NCBI GenBank assembly: GCA_022571715.1
Contig: JACZXH010000027.1
Span: forward strand, 1-42,192
DNA: 42,192 bases
Reading direction: 5' to 3'
From: Bacteroidota bacterium
Lineage (GTDB): Bacteria; Bacteroidota; Bacteroidia; Cytophagales; Cyclobacteriaceae
Part shown: piece after piece, positions 25,732 to 33,876 of the stretch
How positions within the stretch are numbered: the stretch's first letter is position 1
Layout: every line of letters starts with the position of its first letter
Notes under the pieces: generated by a model
Told to the model about the DNA's origin: nothing
Databases searched by the model: none
What the model saw: only the letters and a program-made list of their open reading frames with translations
Program-made: the position numbers and the translations under genes

Positions 25732-27696
25732 TCACTTCAATTTCCTGTCCCGGCTAAACACCAGGTTCTTATTTTTATCAATCAGGCGGGCAAAAAAGGC
25801 ATAACCACCGAAATTATTTTCTATTTTCAAAAGCAGTTTGTTCCAGCCTTTCTTCAGATTCAGTGGTATTTCTTCGTCATCAGGAGCAGCAATCCTGACT
25901 TCCAGAAACCGGTACAGTTGCTCATCGTTCAGAAATACTTTTGAGCCGTCGTCGCTACTGAATAGTAAGGGTACGGTTTGCTCTTCCGGTGAATAGATGT
26001 AGGTAAGGGCATAACATACTACAAACTCATTCGGATCGTACATGCGCCACAAACCCATGCCGTACCCCCCTTCACGTCCATCTACTTTTTGCCATTTTAT
26101 CTGCTGATTTTCAGCACCTGTATAGGATTTGTCGAGCTTAATTTCGTATTCGGGAGCATAAATGGAATCAAGTCCCAGTCGAACATAATCGGATTCCCTC
26201 GGATTTGGAAAAGGGCCGATCATGTACCATTCCGGTATATAATTCCTGTCAGGTATCAGTACAAATGCATCCAGGCCGATATCGAAACCGGTGGAATGAC
26301 TATTTTTTCCGGTAACCTTTATCTGAAGTTCAATTTCTTCTTCATCAACAGCTATATCAGTGATCCGGAATGCCTTTGCAGGCATCACAGATTCACTATA
26401 TCCGTCGAAAATGGCTTTTCTGATTCCATTTGAATATATCTCATACATTCCATACTCCGGCCCTTTGGTGCCATATACATCCATATGGTAATTCGATTCT
26501 CTCAGGTCTGAAAGCGTGAGTGTAAATTCACTTCCTTCGTTTCCTTCCATTTTCAACTGAGCCAGGCCTGACCAATCCGGGCCAAAATCGCTCATATCTT
26601 CCACCCGGTGTTTCCCGCTGACAACGGCATCTTCTGCTTCCCGTGCCCCATCCGGTACCGGACGCCGGAGGGGAATACGGAGACTGGGCTTCAGTATCGT
26701 ATTCCAGGCTTTGTGTGGCTCCGTCTGATACCAGAATGCCGTAGATGTAAAATCAATAACCTGTTCATTGGCATGCCCGTGTTCGTAGGTGACTTTTATT
26801 GATTTTTGAAAGGGGATCGCGTCAGGAATATGATGCCGGTAAGCGGCTACCCTGCCGGTAGCATCATCTTTCAGGATCAGTCCGTGAAAATCAGCGCTGA
26901 ATTCCCCGTTTTTAAAATACCAGCCGCTGGTAAAATAATCTTCCATTCCGGTACCGTAAACGGAAGGCTCGCTCTCACCGTCCACATAGATCATTTCATC
27001 GCCTTCGAGGTAAAACAAGCTGCCACTATACGGCTGGCCATTAAAATTCAGGCCCACAAACTGTCCGCGCCCTTCCGCTTCAAGAGCCACATAATTATGA
27101 TCATAATCCGTGCGAAGATCCCGGTTCCACCTGGCATGGAAATACCCAACATCTTCGTGCAAGGGGTCTTCAAACTGATAAACGTTGATCTGGTAATAAA
27201 ATGCAAATACCTCCTCCCCTGTGTCATTTACAACTTCGATACGGGCATTCTTATTGAAAGGCATGGGAAAATAGCAGTAATACCCACCGGATGACATTCC
27301 GATGTATCGTGAAGTGAAATGTTTGTATTCAAAACCGTTACCAAAAAAATCACCTACCGGAACCTCAACAGAAGGATGGTCTTCATCGTCCCAGTACATC
27401 CGGAATAAAATACGGCGCAGAAAATACGGATCACGGGAGTCGATCGTAATCCATATCCGGGTGATCATGCCCGGGCCTTTGATGTTGAGAATTTCTGCCG
27501 TGTCGCCCACATGAATATTTATCCGGTCATTGTTGCCCCCCGTGGTATCATGGCTGGATACCTGCACCATCTTGCCGCCGCGAATCACGGGCAACATGGA
27601 CTGATCGAGGTAGGCAGTCAGGTCAACCGTCTTTTTCTCACATGAAAAGGATATCAGGCTAATAACAGAACAGAGCATAAGTAAATTACACTTCAT
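25732..27696 (-). CDS. GH172 family (DUF2961) lipoprotein
   Basis: This predicted surface or periplasmic glycosidase of 654 residues has the DUF2961/GH172 pattern: GPGMITRIWITIDSRDPYFL, VEVPVGDFFGNG, and YGTGMEDYFTSGWYF with the acidic residues that serve catalysis in this family. Known members act on D-fructofuranosides and D-arabinofuranosides. Residues ~370-500 form a beta-sandwich carbohydrate-binding-like part. The C-terminus (WNKLLLKIENNFGGYAFFARL) resembles a PA14/galactose-binding fold. The start is ATG 27696, which gives a lipobox-like ISFSC. A second ATG lies two codons upstream. No SusC/SusD pair is in the window, so the target glycan is open. Confidence 0.85.
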   Translation of the reverse strand: MKCNLLMLCSVISLISFSCEKKTVDLTAYLDQSMLPVIRGGKMVQVSSHDTTGGNNDRINIHVGDTAEILNIKGPGMITRIWITIDSRDPYFLRRILFRMYWDDEDHPSVEVPVGDFFGNGFEYKHFTSRYIGMSSGGYYCYFPMPFNKNARIEVVNDTGEEVFAFYYQINVYQFEDPLHEDVGYFHARWNRDLRTDYDHNYVALEAEGRGQFVGLNFNGQPYSGSLFYLEGDEMIYVDGESEPSVYGTGMEDYFTSGWYFKNGEFSADFHGLILKDDATGRVAAYRHHIPDAIPFQKSIKVTYEHGHANEQVIDFTSTAFWYQTEPHKAWNTILKPSLRIPLRRPVPDGAREAEDAVVSGKHRVEDMSDFGPDWSGLAQLKMEGNEGSEFTLTLSDLRESNYHMDVYGTKGPEYGMYEIYSNGIRKAIFDGYSESVMPAKAFRITDIAVDEEEIELQIKVTGKNSHSTGFDIGLDAFVLIPDRNYIPEWYMIGPFPNPRESDYVRLGLDSIYAPEYEIKLDKSYTGAENQQIKWQKVDGREGGYGMGLWRMYDPNEFVVCYALTYIYSPEEQTVPLLFSSDDGSKVFLNDEQLYRFLEVRIAAPDDEEIPLNLKKGWNKLLLKIENNFGGYAFFARLIDKNKNLVFSRDRKLK

Positions 27697-27852
27697 ATTC
27701 ATAAAAGATTTAAGAATTAATGCCACCCACATAGATACAGTAAGAGAATAGTTATTACCATAGTATTTACAAATAATTTTTTAACATGCTGCACTTGATA
27801 TAACTGTTTTTTGTCGGCCAACGTTAAACCCGGAATTGCAGCTGTAGGTGTC
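27697..27852. other. Upstream region of the GH172 gene
   Basis: An AT-rich leader with no exact -7 match on the minus strand. The part from 27781 reads as the flank of the tandem repeat. Nothing else seen. Confidence 0.35.
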
Positions 27853-28126
27853 GGTGTCCGAATTGAGTCTCTCGGTACAGAAATTGAGTCTCTTGGTACC
27901 GAAATTGAGTCTCCCGGTGTCGAAATTGAGTCTCGTAGTACCGAAATTGAGTCTGGCGGTGTCCAAATTGAGTCTGGCGGTGTCCAAATTGAGTCTGGAG
28001 GTGCTTGAATTGAGTCTTAAGGTGCTTGAATTGAGTCTTGAGGTGCTTGAATTGAGTCTGGCGGTGTCAAATTGATTCTGGCGGTGCTTAAATCGGGTCT
28101 GGCAGTCGTTGAATTGGGCCTGGCAA
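27853..28126. repeat. 21-bp tandem repeat, about 13 units
   Basis: Thirteen copies of a 21-base unit centred on AATTGAGTCT sit at 27861, 27882, 27903, 27924, 27945, 27966, 27987, 28008, 28029, 28050, 28070, 28091 and 28112. The period is exactly 21 except for one 20-base step at 28050-28070. Variation is concentrated in the GGTGTCC half; the AATTGAGTCT half is nearly constant until the last three units. Because 21 is a multiple of three, several frames stay open and give heptapeptides (RLNFDTG on the minus strand, LSLAVSK on the plus). No start codon of quality is seen, so I annotate it as a minisatellite rather than a gene. Confidence 0.85.
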
Positions 28127-28273
28127 AGGAAATACTATATTCTTTCAGTATTAAAGAATCGACCGACTATCAAGTAATCAAAAAATTCATTGACATTTTT
28201 CGAAATATTATTGTGCTATTCTGGTATATAACAATCGATTATATCTTTCCTTTTATTGTTGGCAAATCGTTTT
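28127..28273. other. Spacer after the tandem repeat
   Basis: AT-rich, with no gene or promoter I can support. It leads directly into the end of the DUF4395 gene. Confidence 0.35.
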
Positions 28274-28786
28274 TTATACTTGAACCTTAAAAAGTAAATT
28301 GTAAATCGTCGAGGGTATGCAAAAGTCCGTAGTGCTTACAAGCAATGTAATGGAAAACATTAGGCCTCCAGATACATATCCTGCGATTGTAAGACCTACG
28401 TAAAACAAATAAATGTGGATACCTATCCAAATTGTAGCTATTGTACAAGCAAATTTCAACTGTTTTGAACGAGGGGGTAATTTGGGTTTATTTACTACAC
28501 CTCTCAAAAGGTGATTATAAATATTATCAAATGGATGGTAGGGAAGAATCACACCAAATAGTGATATAATCATCAGTGTAGCAAGAATTGGGATATTAGC
28601 TGTTGTTACACCGATTAATAAAATAATGCTACAAATGATATATGCAAACCTGTTACCGAAAGCAAGTTCGGAAAGATTCGCATCAGAATAATTGCAATAG
28701 CCTTGAGCCTTTATACGGTTTATTCTGGAAGAAGAAATCAGTGTTGGACTCTCATAATAACATGTTTTTCTTTTTATGTTTGCCAC
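28274..28786 (-). CDS. DUF4395 membrane protein
   Basis: This 170-residue inner-membrane protein opens with a Cys-containing cytosolic stretch (NRIKAQGYCNYSDANLSELAFGNRFAYIIC), characteristic of DUF4395 in Bacteroidota, followed by four hydrophobic segments with LPYHPFDNIYNHLLR between them. The biochemical role of the family is unknown. It begins four bases after the FAD oxidoreductase stop, so both are made together. Base composition is clearly more AT-rich than in the serC or GH172 genes. Confidence 0.75.
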   Translation of the reverse strand: MANIKRKTCYYESPTLISSSRINRIKAQGYCNYSDANLSELAFGNRFAYIICSIILLIGVTTANIPILATLMIISLFGVILPYHPFDNIYNHLLRGVVNKPKLPPRSKQLKFACTIATIWIGIHIYLFYVGLTIAGYVSGGLMFSITLLVSTTDFCIPSTIYNLLFKVQV

Positions 28787-28790
28787 CGAA

Positions 28791-30182
28791 TTAATTACTT
28801 GGTATAATATTCTGATTTACTTTAAATAAATTATTTGGATCATATTGTTTTTTTATTCTGGTTAATCGGTTGTAATTATACTTATAACTCGCTTGTACAC
28901 GTTCTTGCCCTTCATCCATCATAAAGTTAGAATACGCTCCTCCTGATGAATATGGATGTAACGCTTCCCAATAATCTTTACACCATTTTGTGATTTTATC
29001 TGCATTTGCCGGATCTGCATCTACGCCAATAATTACACCAGCATATTTTGCATCACGATATGCCCAAGGCGTATCTTCCGCTCCAACTCTACTTGCTGCT
29101 CCACTAATTGGATATAAATGCATTTGGGAAAGAGGAGTTGGTATATTAGAACCGAATTTTAAATGTTGTGTTCTTATTTCTGGTCCTAATTCATTAAAAA
29201 AGTCTGCGCGCCAATACCATTGCAATCCTGGAGGAAATAAACCGTCAAATAATGTTTGTATGGCTGGATAAGGCATTTCGCCTACATGTTCAAATAAAGG
29301 ATTCATTGATAAAATCGGCTTGAAAACTTCTTTTGCTTTATTCATGTCTCCCGTATAACACCATACGATTCCACAGAAATGCTTATTGTGTAAATGCTCC
29401 GGAAATGGTGCTCCAGGAATAATCATAGTTGCGATAAAACCATTCAATTCATCTGGAGCATCATTTAAAAACTCATGATACCATTCCATTATTTCTTCTG
29501 TTTTTTCAATTGGCCACAAGGTTGGACCTCCAAAAACAGTTTTTACATCATGGGCTTGAAACTTAAAGGAGGTTACAATTCCAAAGTTTCCACCACCACC
29601 GCGAATAGCCCAAAACAAATCACTATTTTGATTTGCACTTACCGTTACAAAAGAACCGTCTGCCAAAACCATATCTGCTTCTAACAAGTTATCTATAGTA
29701 AGTCCGTATTTTCTTGATAAATATCCAACTCCACCGCCAAGTGTTAAACCTCCAACTCCTGTTGTAGAAATTATTCCTGCAGGAACTGCCAATCCGAAAG
29801 CATGTGTTGCATGGTCCACTTCTCCCCATATATTTCCACCACCAACTCTTACGGTTTTATTGGCAACATCTACACGTACAAACTTGAGACCAGATAAATC
29901 GATAACTAAACCATCATCACACAAGCCCAATCCACCTCCGTTATGACCGCCACCTCTTACAGCAACTAACAAGGCATTTTCTCTGCCAAAATTTACAGAA
30001 GCCATAACATCTGCAACATCTGCGCACATCACAATCATTCCTGGATGTTTGTTTATCATTTCATTGTACGCTTTTCGTGTTTCATTATAGTTAGCATCTG
30101 ATGGCATCACTATTTCACCTTTCAATTGTGAGGCAAACTCTTCGATTTTTGAAGTGTTTAAATCCTTTACTATTTTAGACAT
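28791..30182 (-). CDS. FAD-binding oxidoreductase, berberine-bridge type
   Basis: This 463-residue flavoprotein of the PCMH/VAO fold has RGGGHNGGG with His80, the usual covalent attachment point for the FAD 8-methyl group. The cysteine that gives a second bond in berberine bridge enzymes is absent (ISTTGVGGLTLGGG), so the flavin is at most singly linked. The second FAD loop WAIRGGGGNFGIVTSF and the C-terminal BBE motif (YKYNYNRLTRIKKQYDPNN) are intact. Relatives oxidise sugars or phenolic alcohols; the substrate here is unknown. No signal peptide. Co-transcribed with the DUF4395 gene and preceded by the AraC-type regulator, a likely controller. Confidence 0.85.
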   Translation of the reverse strand: MSKIVKDLNTSKIEEFASQLKGEIVMPSDANYNETRKAYNEMINKHPGMIVMCADVADVMASVNFGRENALLVAVRGGGHNGGGLGLCDDGLVIDLSGLKFVRVDVANKTVRVGGGNIWGEVDHATHAFGLAVPAGIISTTGVGGLTLGGGVGYLSRKYGLTIDNLLEADMVLADGSFVTVSANQNSDLFWAIRGGGGNFGIVTSFKFQAHDVKTVFGGPTLWPIEKTEEIMEWYHEFLNDAPDELNGFIATMIIPGAPFPEHLHNKHFCGIVWCYTGDMNKAKEVFKPILSMNPLFEHVGEMPYPAIQTLFDGLFPPGLQWYWRADFFNELGPEIRTQHLKFGSNIPTPLSQMHLYPISGAASRVGAEDTPWAYRDAKYAGVIIGVDADPANADKITKWCKDYWEALHPYSSGGAYSNFMMDEGQERVQASYKYNYNRLTRIKKQYDPNNLFKVNQNIIPSN

Positions 30183-30209
30183 TGTTTTTTAGTTTTAATT
30201 AATTTACTC

Positions 30210-30217
30210 CAAAATTA
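30210..30217 (-). promoter_or_regulatory. -7 promoter element of the FAD oxidoreductase gene
   Basis: The minus strand reads TAATTTTG, an exact TAnnTTTG, 27 bases before the start. The 132-base gap to the regulator gene would also hold its operator. No -33 match. Confidence 0.4.
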
Positions 30218-30314
30218 GATATGAATACACACATGCTATTCTATATTTCATTCAAAAAACAATAATTTTAATTCATGGAGAATTTAGAAGATATTGTGAA
30301 GTAGATTCTTCTAA

Positions 30315-31430
30315 TTATGTATTACTCACACTCTGTCTAATGTAAGTTGAAGGAAGAACACCAAAAGTTTCCTGAAAACATTTTGAAAAGTAAGCAGGAC
30401 TATTAAAACCCGTATCATATGCAATTTTAGAAATATTTCCAATTTGTTTGTTTAATAGTTTAAGTGCCCTATTTAACCTATATTCTTTTATAAAAATATT
30501 AGGTGACTTGCCTGTTAGCGAAATCATGTTTCGATATAGTTGTGATTTGCTATATCCTAAATCCCTGCTAAAATCATCAACATTTAAAGTTGTACTACTC
30601 CATTCTCTCTCGGTATAATCCATCAAAATGTGTAGAAATTTCTCATCAGTTGGATTAAGCACATAAACAAATTTCTCATCAATAGAAATATTCAAATTCT
30701 CGTTTTCATACAAATCTTTAACTTCAGATGATACGACGATTTGCCCTTTAACAATATCGCATAAACGTTCAGCTATTTTTATGGTATCTTCAAAAATCCC
30801 CTCTTTTTCAGTTACTGGCGCACCAGCACTTAAGCCTATGCTTAATTTTATATCAGAATCATAAGTGTTATTGATCGTCTGTTTAAGTTTTGTTTGAATT
30901 TCTATAGCACATAATACGGCGTTTGTAACGGAATCAAATGAAGTTAAAAAGTAATCTAATTTTTGTTTAACAATGCTTCCCTTATATTTATTTAATGTTT
31001 TAACAATAGATTTGTTATGATTATAAATAACTAAATTTAATTGTTTTGATGCTGAATTTATTAATGATAATCTTTTTATTCCTGTTACTATTACTGTTCT
31101 AAAAGCCGGATCATTAATAATGTTGAATTCTGTGTTTTGTGATTTTTGAGGGTCTTCAATGCGACCTAAAAATGATTCTACTATATCATCATCTACTTCA
31201 ATTATTCTATTAGGAACTTCGCCATGTGCTTTATCATGCATCTCTTTAATTGCATCTTTATTAGGTGCTTCAATTAAACAAAAAGCTGTTTTTCTTTTGC
31301 TGTCAAACCAATAAGTTAATCCTCTACAATTAAACTTATGCTGTATTTTTAAATCTTCTTGATGTAATTGTGCCACATTTTCAGCAGTTACTTCCTCTGA
31401 AACATCGTGACGATCCATGTATATTGGCAT
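30315..31430 (-). CDS. DUF4242 / cyclase-like / AraC fusion regulator
   Basis: This 371-residue protein has three parts. Residues 1-90 match DUF4242 (MPIYMDRHDVSEEVTAENVA and AFCLIEAPNKDAIKEMHDKAHG), a small ferredoxin-like domain. Residues ~108-255 resemble a class III adenylate/guanylate cyclase: YNHNKSIVKTLNKYKGSIVK, SFDSVTNAVLCAIEIQTKL, LSIGLSAGAPV and KGQIVVSSEV. The metal-binding Asp positions are lost (LDYFLTSF where GDGFLASF is usual), so it likely senses rather than synthesises. Residues ~285-368 are an AraC double HTH (RDLGYSKSQLYRNMISLTGKSP, IAYDTGFNSPAYFSKCFQETFG). It is encoded directly upstream of the FAD oxidoreductase and probably controls it. AT-rich like that unit. Confidence 0.8.
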   Translation of the reverse strand: MPIYMDRHDVSEEVTAENVAQLHQEDLKIQHKFNCRGLTYWFDSKRKTAFCLIEAPNKDAIKEMHDKAHGEVPNRIIEVDDDIVESFLGRIEDPQKSQNTEFNIINDPAFRTVIVTGIKRLSLINSASKQLNLVIYNHNKSIVKTLNKYKGSIVKQKLDYFLTSFDSVTNAVLCAIEIQTKLKQTINNTYDSDIKLSIGLSAGAPVTEKEGIFEDTIKIAERLCDIVKGQIVVSSEVKDLYENENLNISIDEKFVYVLNPTDEKFLHILMDYTEREWSSTTLNVDDFSRDLGYSKSQLYRNMISLTGKSPNIFIKEYRLNRALKLLNKQIGNISKIAYDTGFNSPAYFSKCFQETFGVLPSTYIRQSVSNT

Positions 31431-31540
31431 AACTTAAAATTTTACTTCCGATTTTTTTGGCTTCGGATATCCCCGTTTTTTTTTCTGGTCTCCATTTTAA
31501 TTATTCATTTTTTGCATTGCAGCTTTTTTACCTTGCTCAT

Positions 31541-31738
31541 AACGAATGTGCAATGGGCATTCTATGCTCCTTATCTACATTATGAATACCCGTTTTGACC
31601 TTAAATATAGCATAAATTTGTTTTTTATCCATTGCTGATTGTAGTATGAATTTCCTTTTATACATCTGCTAAATGGTTATAAAATGCTTTGTACATTATT
31701 CATATTGGCATGGGTTACATGCGTGTAAATTTCAGTGG
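31541..31738. repeat. Element end, copy A (hairpin plus integrase 3' end)
   Basis: Colinear with 38815-39011 over about 198 bases, without net indels at the ends. Both begin AACGAATG and end in a near-identical stretch that encodes the recombinase tail (ATGCGTGTAAATTTCAGTGG). A hairpin lies at 31555-31591 with arms GGGCATTC and GAATACCC; the same 37-base geometry is found in copy B with different arms. Direct orientation, offset 7274. Confidence 0.75.
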
Positions 31739-31937
31739 TCTTACTTTAGTTGTGGCCTAATAATTCCTGAATATACCTCAGGTTGGTTCCTCGTTCTTAT
31801 AAGTGCGAAGCAAATGAATGGCGTAGAGTAAGTACGGTCGCTGCTTTCTGAACTTCTGCAGCCATATTGGCCTGTGTGTATTTTTCCCGAATACTCAATT
31901 CATTGTACGGGTGTTGATATGGACCTTCATTCAGCCA
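31677..31937 (-). pseudogene. Tyrosine recombinase C-terminal remnant A
   Basis: One minus-strand frame from 31937 to 31677 encodes the catalytic end of a phage-type integrase. TVLTLRHSFASH carries the second conserved Arg, NLRYIQELLGHN the His, and TTEIYTHVTHANMNN the Tyr nucleophile. TAA codons at 31797-31799 and 31746-31748 interrupt it in frame, and TAA at 31677-31679 ends it. The frame has not shifted, so the decay is by point changes and fairly recent. The N-terminal core-binding and first-Arg regions are gone. It runs into the broken HigA gene upstream. Confidence 0.85.
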
Positions 31938-32122
31938 CGTTCCAGGCCGGTAAATCTTAGCGCTGTATTGGCAGTTATTCTCCTTCTTCCTTTGATGATC
32001 TCACATATTCTGGTTTGAGGCAGAAAAGTATTTTTTGCTAATCTGTAGTCAGAAATAGGGAGCTGATTGAGAAATTCTTCGAGTAAAATTTCTCCTTGAT
32101 GTATGTTACGTAATGTTTTCAT
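31931..32122 (-). pseudogene. higA: Truncated HigA-family antitoxin
   Basis: The 63-residue product begins like HigA antitoxins (NIHQGEILLEEFL), with an XRE helix-turn-helix (YRLAKNTFLPQTRICEIIKG) and RRRITANTALRF. The family normally continues for ~30 more residues; here the frame stops at TGA 31931-31933, just after TGLERG. One frame over, the bases continue as TWLNEG, like the family's FWLN, so a frameshift or a fusion with the recombinase remnant broke it. No HigB toxin is seen upstream. I regard it as non-functional or at best a shortened DNA-binding peptide. Confidence 0.65.
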
Positions 32123-32247
32123 AGTGTTATTGTTAACTGCTGAATTTACAGGAAAAAATTCCTGACTGATGTTCCATACATAACATAAATATTTAGGTGC
32201 TGTTACACTTGTACGTCTCTGGTGGAAACTGCACCAGTCGGGAGATC

Positions 32248-32697
32248 TTACCAGTCCAGAAAAGTTTCCAATTTAAGCGGTACATCCATGTGCTCAACAA
32301 TGAGTTCAAATCTTCGTTGCTCTTCTGTCTTAAATTTTTCCTGATCGGGATAAAGTTTCTTGATTATCTCTTTAGAAAATTCATCGCTATGGGCAGCCTC
32401 GAAGTCCTTGAAAACGATGGTAAACCGAAAATCCCAGCGGGATGATTCTCCCGTATGATATAAGGGATAGACTGCCGAAAAGTTAATTATCTCACCTCGA
32501 TCTTTCAATTCAGTCAAGATGGGGTAGTGGTTCTTTTTGTAGAGTTGCAAAAATTCATCAAAATAACCCCACTTAATTTTATAATAGTAATCTACGGTGT
32601 ATCCTTCTTTATCCTGGGAAAGGCAGGGTTCAGTTGAGGCTATTAAATAAAACCCAACTAAAAGAAAAAACAGGAGAAGTTGTGGCTTATTTTTCAT
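32248..32697 (-). CDS. Small exported protein of unknown function
   Basis: A 149-residue protein with a clear signal peptide (MKNKPQLLLFFLLVGFYLIA, cleavage near CLSQ). The mature part (YYYKIKWGYFDEFLQLYKKNHYPILTEL, shown here in short) has an aromatic N-terminus and an alternating hydrophobic pattern that could be a small ferredoxin-like (NIPSNAP or ABM type) barrel. I cannot name a family. The start is ATG 32697; the open frame upstream would add 44 basic residues with no homology. It is bracketed by debris, lying between the HigA remnant and the duplicated glycosidase end. Confidence 0.55.
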   Translation of the reverse strand: MKNKPQLLLFFLLVGFYLIASTEPCLSQDKEGYTVDYYYKIKWGYFDEFLQLYKKNHYPILTELKDRGEIINFSAVYPLYHTGESSRWDFRFTIVFKDFEAAHSDEFSKEIIKKLYPDQEKFKTEEQRRFELIVEHMDVPLKLETFLDW

Positions 32698-32732
32698 GAT
32701 AGCGATGTTTAGTTCTTGCTTATATCGAGTTA

Positions 32733-32763
32733 CTAAATTACGCCGTTGGCTCTTTCTTTGCAA
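32733..32763 (-). promoter_or_regulatory. Promoter of the small exported protein gene
   Basis: The minus strand reads TTG, 20 bases, TAATTTAG (one mismatch to TAnnTTTG), ending 36 bases before ATG 32697. It supports that start. Confidence 0.4.
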
Positions 32764-32837
32764 TTCCACTGAGGTACGATTAAACCCAAAATTCAAAACG
32801 GATTTGATAAACAGGGGGCTAAACCACACCGCCGCTT

Positions 32838-32968
32838 AATCCTGTAGTGGTTGACCGGGCACGCGGCAACCAGAAACTTTTCAGGTAATACATATTTATT
32901 GATACACATCCCATAACATCCGGTTTATGATCCCCGCCCAGATGTACGTACGGTGATAGCCCGCCCAA
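32838..32968 (-). pseudogene. Duplicate of the glycosidase 3' end
   Basis: These 131 bases align without gaps with 39067-39197, the 3' end of the large glycosidase gene and the sequence after its stop. The coding part differs at 3 of 70 positions (one synonymous, two in the last codon, Lys to Gln), and TAA is kept at 32896-32898. The part after the stop has diverged much more. The homology stops sharply at 32968. It looks like the second copy of an integration site at a gene 3' end. Confidence 0.85.
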
Positions 32969-33099
32969 CGGAAAAGCTAAGAGGCGGGGCGGGTTCCCAA
33001 ACAACTTAAGCTTCCAATCCACGATAAAGGTAATGATTTATTGATTATTTTCAGGATACCACTTACCTGCCATACCTGCATAGCGAATGCTGGCAAATG

Positions 33100-33555
33100 T
33101 TACTTCTCTTTATTTTCTTTTCTTCTCCTTATATCGAGCATTTGACTTGTTGTCAGTATGCGCTTGTAATTTTTATTTCTCAGTCCTTTGAGTAATTTTT
33201 TATCGCCAGTCCATAACTGTCCACGCAGATAATTGTTTAGTGCAACAAATGCAGTGTCTTTAGTGTCAATGTCTTGTAAAAGTTTTTGTACTCTATTCCA
33301 TGTTCTTGAGGGAATTTGTTCTTCCGATATGAAGTGTATGTATTTTGTCACGAAATATTCTGATTCTACAAGTTCAGAGTCTGACAGTTTTGAAATCTTT
33401 TTCAACTTGTAGCGATTCTTTTGTATTTCGTGCCACAGAAAACCAGGTGCATAAAAGTCAAATACTTTTTCCGAGTTTAGCAAAAGGTCTCCGAGTGTTC
33501 CTGAAGTATTTACGATGGCACTGAAAACGATGTTGGTGTCAACAATAATCTTCAC
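33100..33555 (-). CDS. PIN-domain toxin (VapC-like ribonuclease)
   Basis: This 151-residue PIN nuclease has the acidic site Asp6 (VDTNIVFSA), Glu43 (LWHEIQKN), Asp100 (TKDTAFVALN) and Asp118 (LWTGDKKLL), all four present. Such toxins cleave RNA, often tRNA. The antitoxin gene precedes it and overlaps by four bases (ATGA), so they are made together. The pair probably stabilises the mobile segment that carries it. Confidence 0.85.
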   Translation of the reverse strand: MKIIVDTNIVFSAIVNTSGTLGDLLLNSEKVFDFYAPGFLWHEIQKNRYKLKKISKLSDSELVESEYFVTKYIHFISEEQIPSRTWNRVQKLLQDIDTKDTAFVALNNYLRGQLWTGDKKLLKGLRNKNYKRILTTSQMLDIRRRKENKEK

Positions 33556-33755
33556 TCAATAAATCTTTTTTTATTTTTCTCCCACCATTCTTTGTTAACT
33601 TCTCTTGCAAGTTTGTCGACATCCTTCTGTTTAGCCTTGCTTTTTGAAGTCACTTCTTTATATCTCAGAAAGTCAAGAAGTCTTTGTACACCTTTTGTGT
33701 CAACGGAGGAAGGAAACCTTATGATTATCTCTTTATCTGTTCGTTCAATTAGCAT
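33552..33755 (-). CDS. Antitoxin partner of the PIN toxin
   Basis: This 67-residue protein starts with a short beta-rich DNA-binding part (MLIERTDKEIIIRFPSSVD), then a helical linker rich in Lys and a C-terminal tail (EVNKEWWEKNKKRF) likely to wrap the PIN toxin. It overlaps the toxin start by four bases. The size, order and composition fit type II antitoxins of Bacteroidota. It should also repress the pair's promoter; a near-consensus -7 box (one mismatch) is at 33770-33777. Confidence 0.75.
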   Translation of the reverse strand: MLIERTDKEIIIRFPSSVDTKGVQRLLDFLRYKEVTSKSKAKQKDVDKLAREVNKEWWEKNKKRFIE

Positions 33756-33831
33756 GGTTTTACTTTTTTTAAAGATACGGAATTTTAGGCCAATGGTTTA
33801 CGTGTCTTGCAATAGTTGCCAGCAGCGGTTG

Positions 33832-33876
33832 CGCTAAAATGAGTTGCATAGTGAAGCGGAGCAATTCATTTTAGCG
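33832..33876. repeat. 16-bp palindrome between the TA pair and the ATPase operon
   Basis: CGCTAAAATGAGTTGC and GCAATTCATTTTAGCG pair over 16 bases with one G-T position and a 13-base loop. GTTGTGCG follows at 33881-33888, and its complement CGCACAAC occurs at 38810-38817 beyond the other end of the operon. There is no T run at the stem foot, but T8 follows at 33893. It could be the operon terminator, a cassette boundary, or both. Confidence 0.65.

Noticed and set aside
27781-28075. Heptad-repeat proteins in three frames of the 21-bp repeat
   Set aside because: They start at TTG or GTG without ribosome sites, and several frames are open only because the period is a multiple of three.
27853-28126. 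CRISPR array
   Set aside because: The units are directly contiguous with no unique spacers and no cas genes are nearby.
32819-33022. 67-codon minus-strand frame
   Set aside because: It reads through the duplicated glycosidase 3' end in the wrong frame, so it is a chimera of debris.
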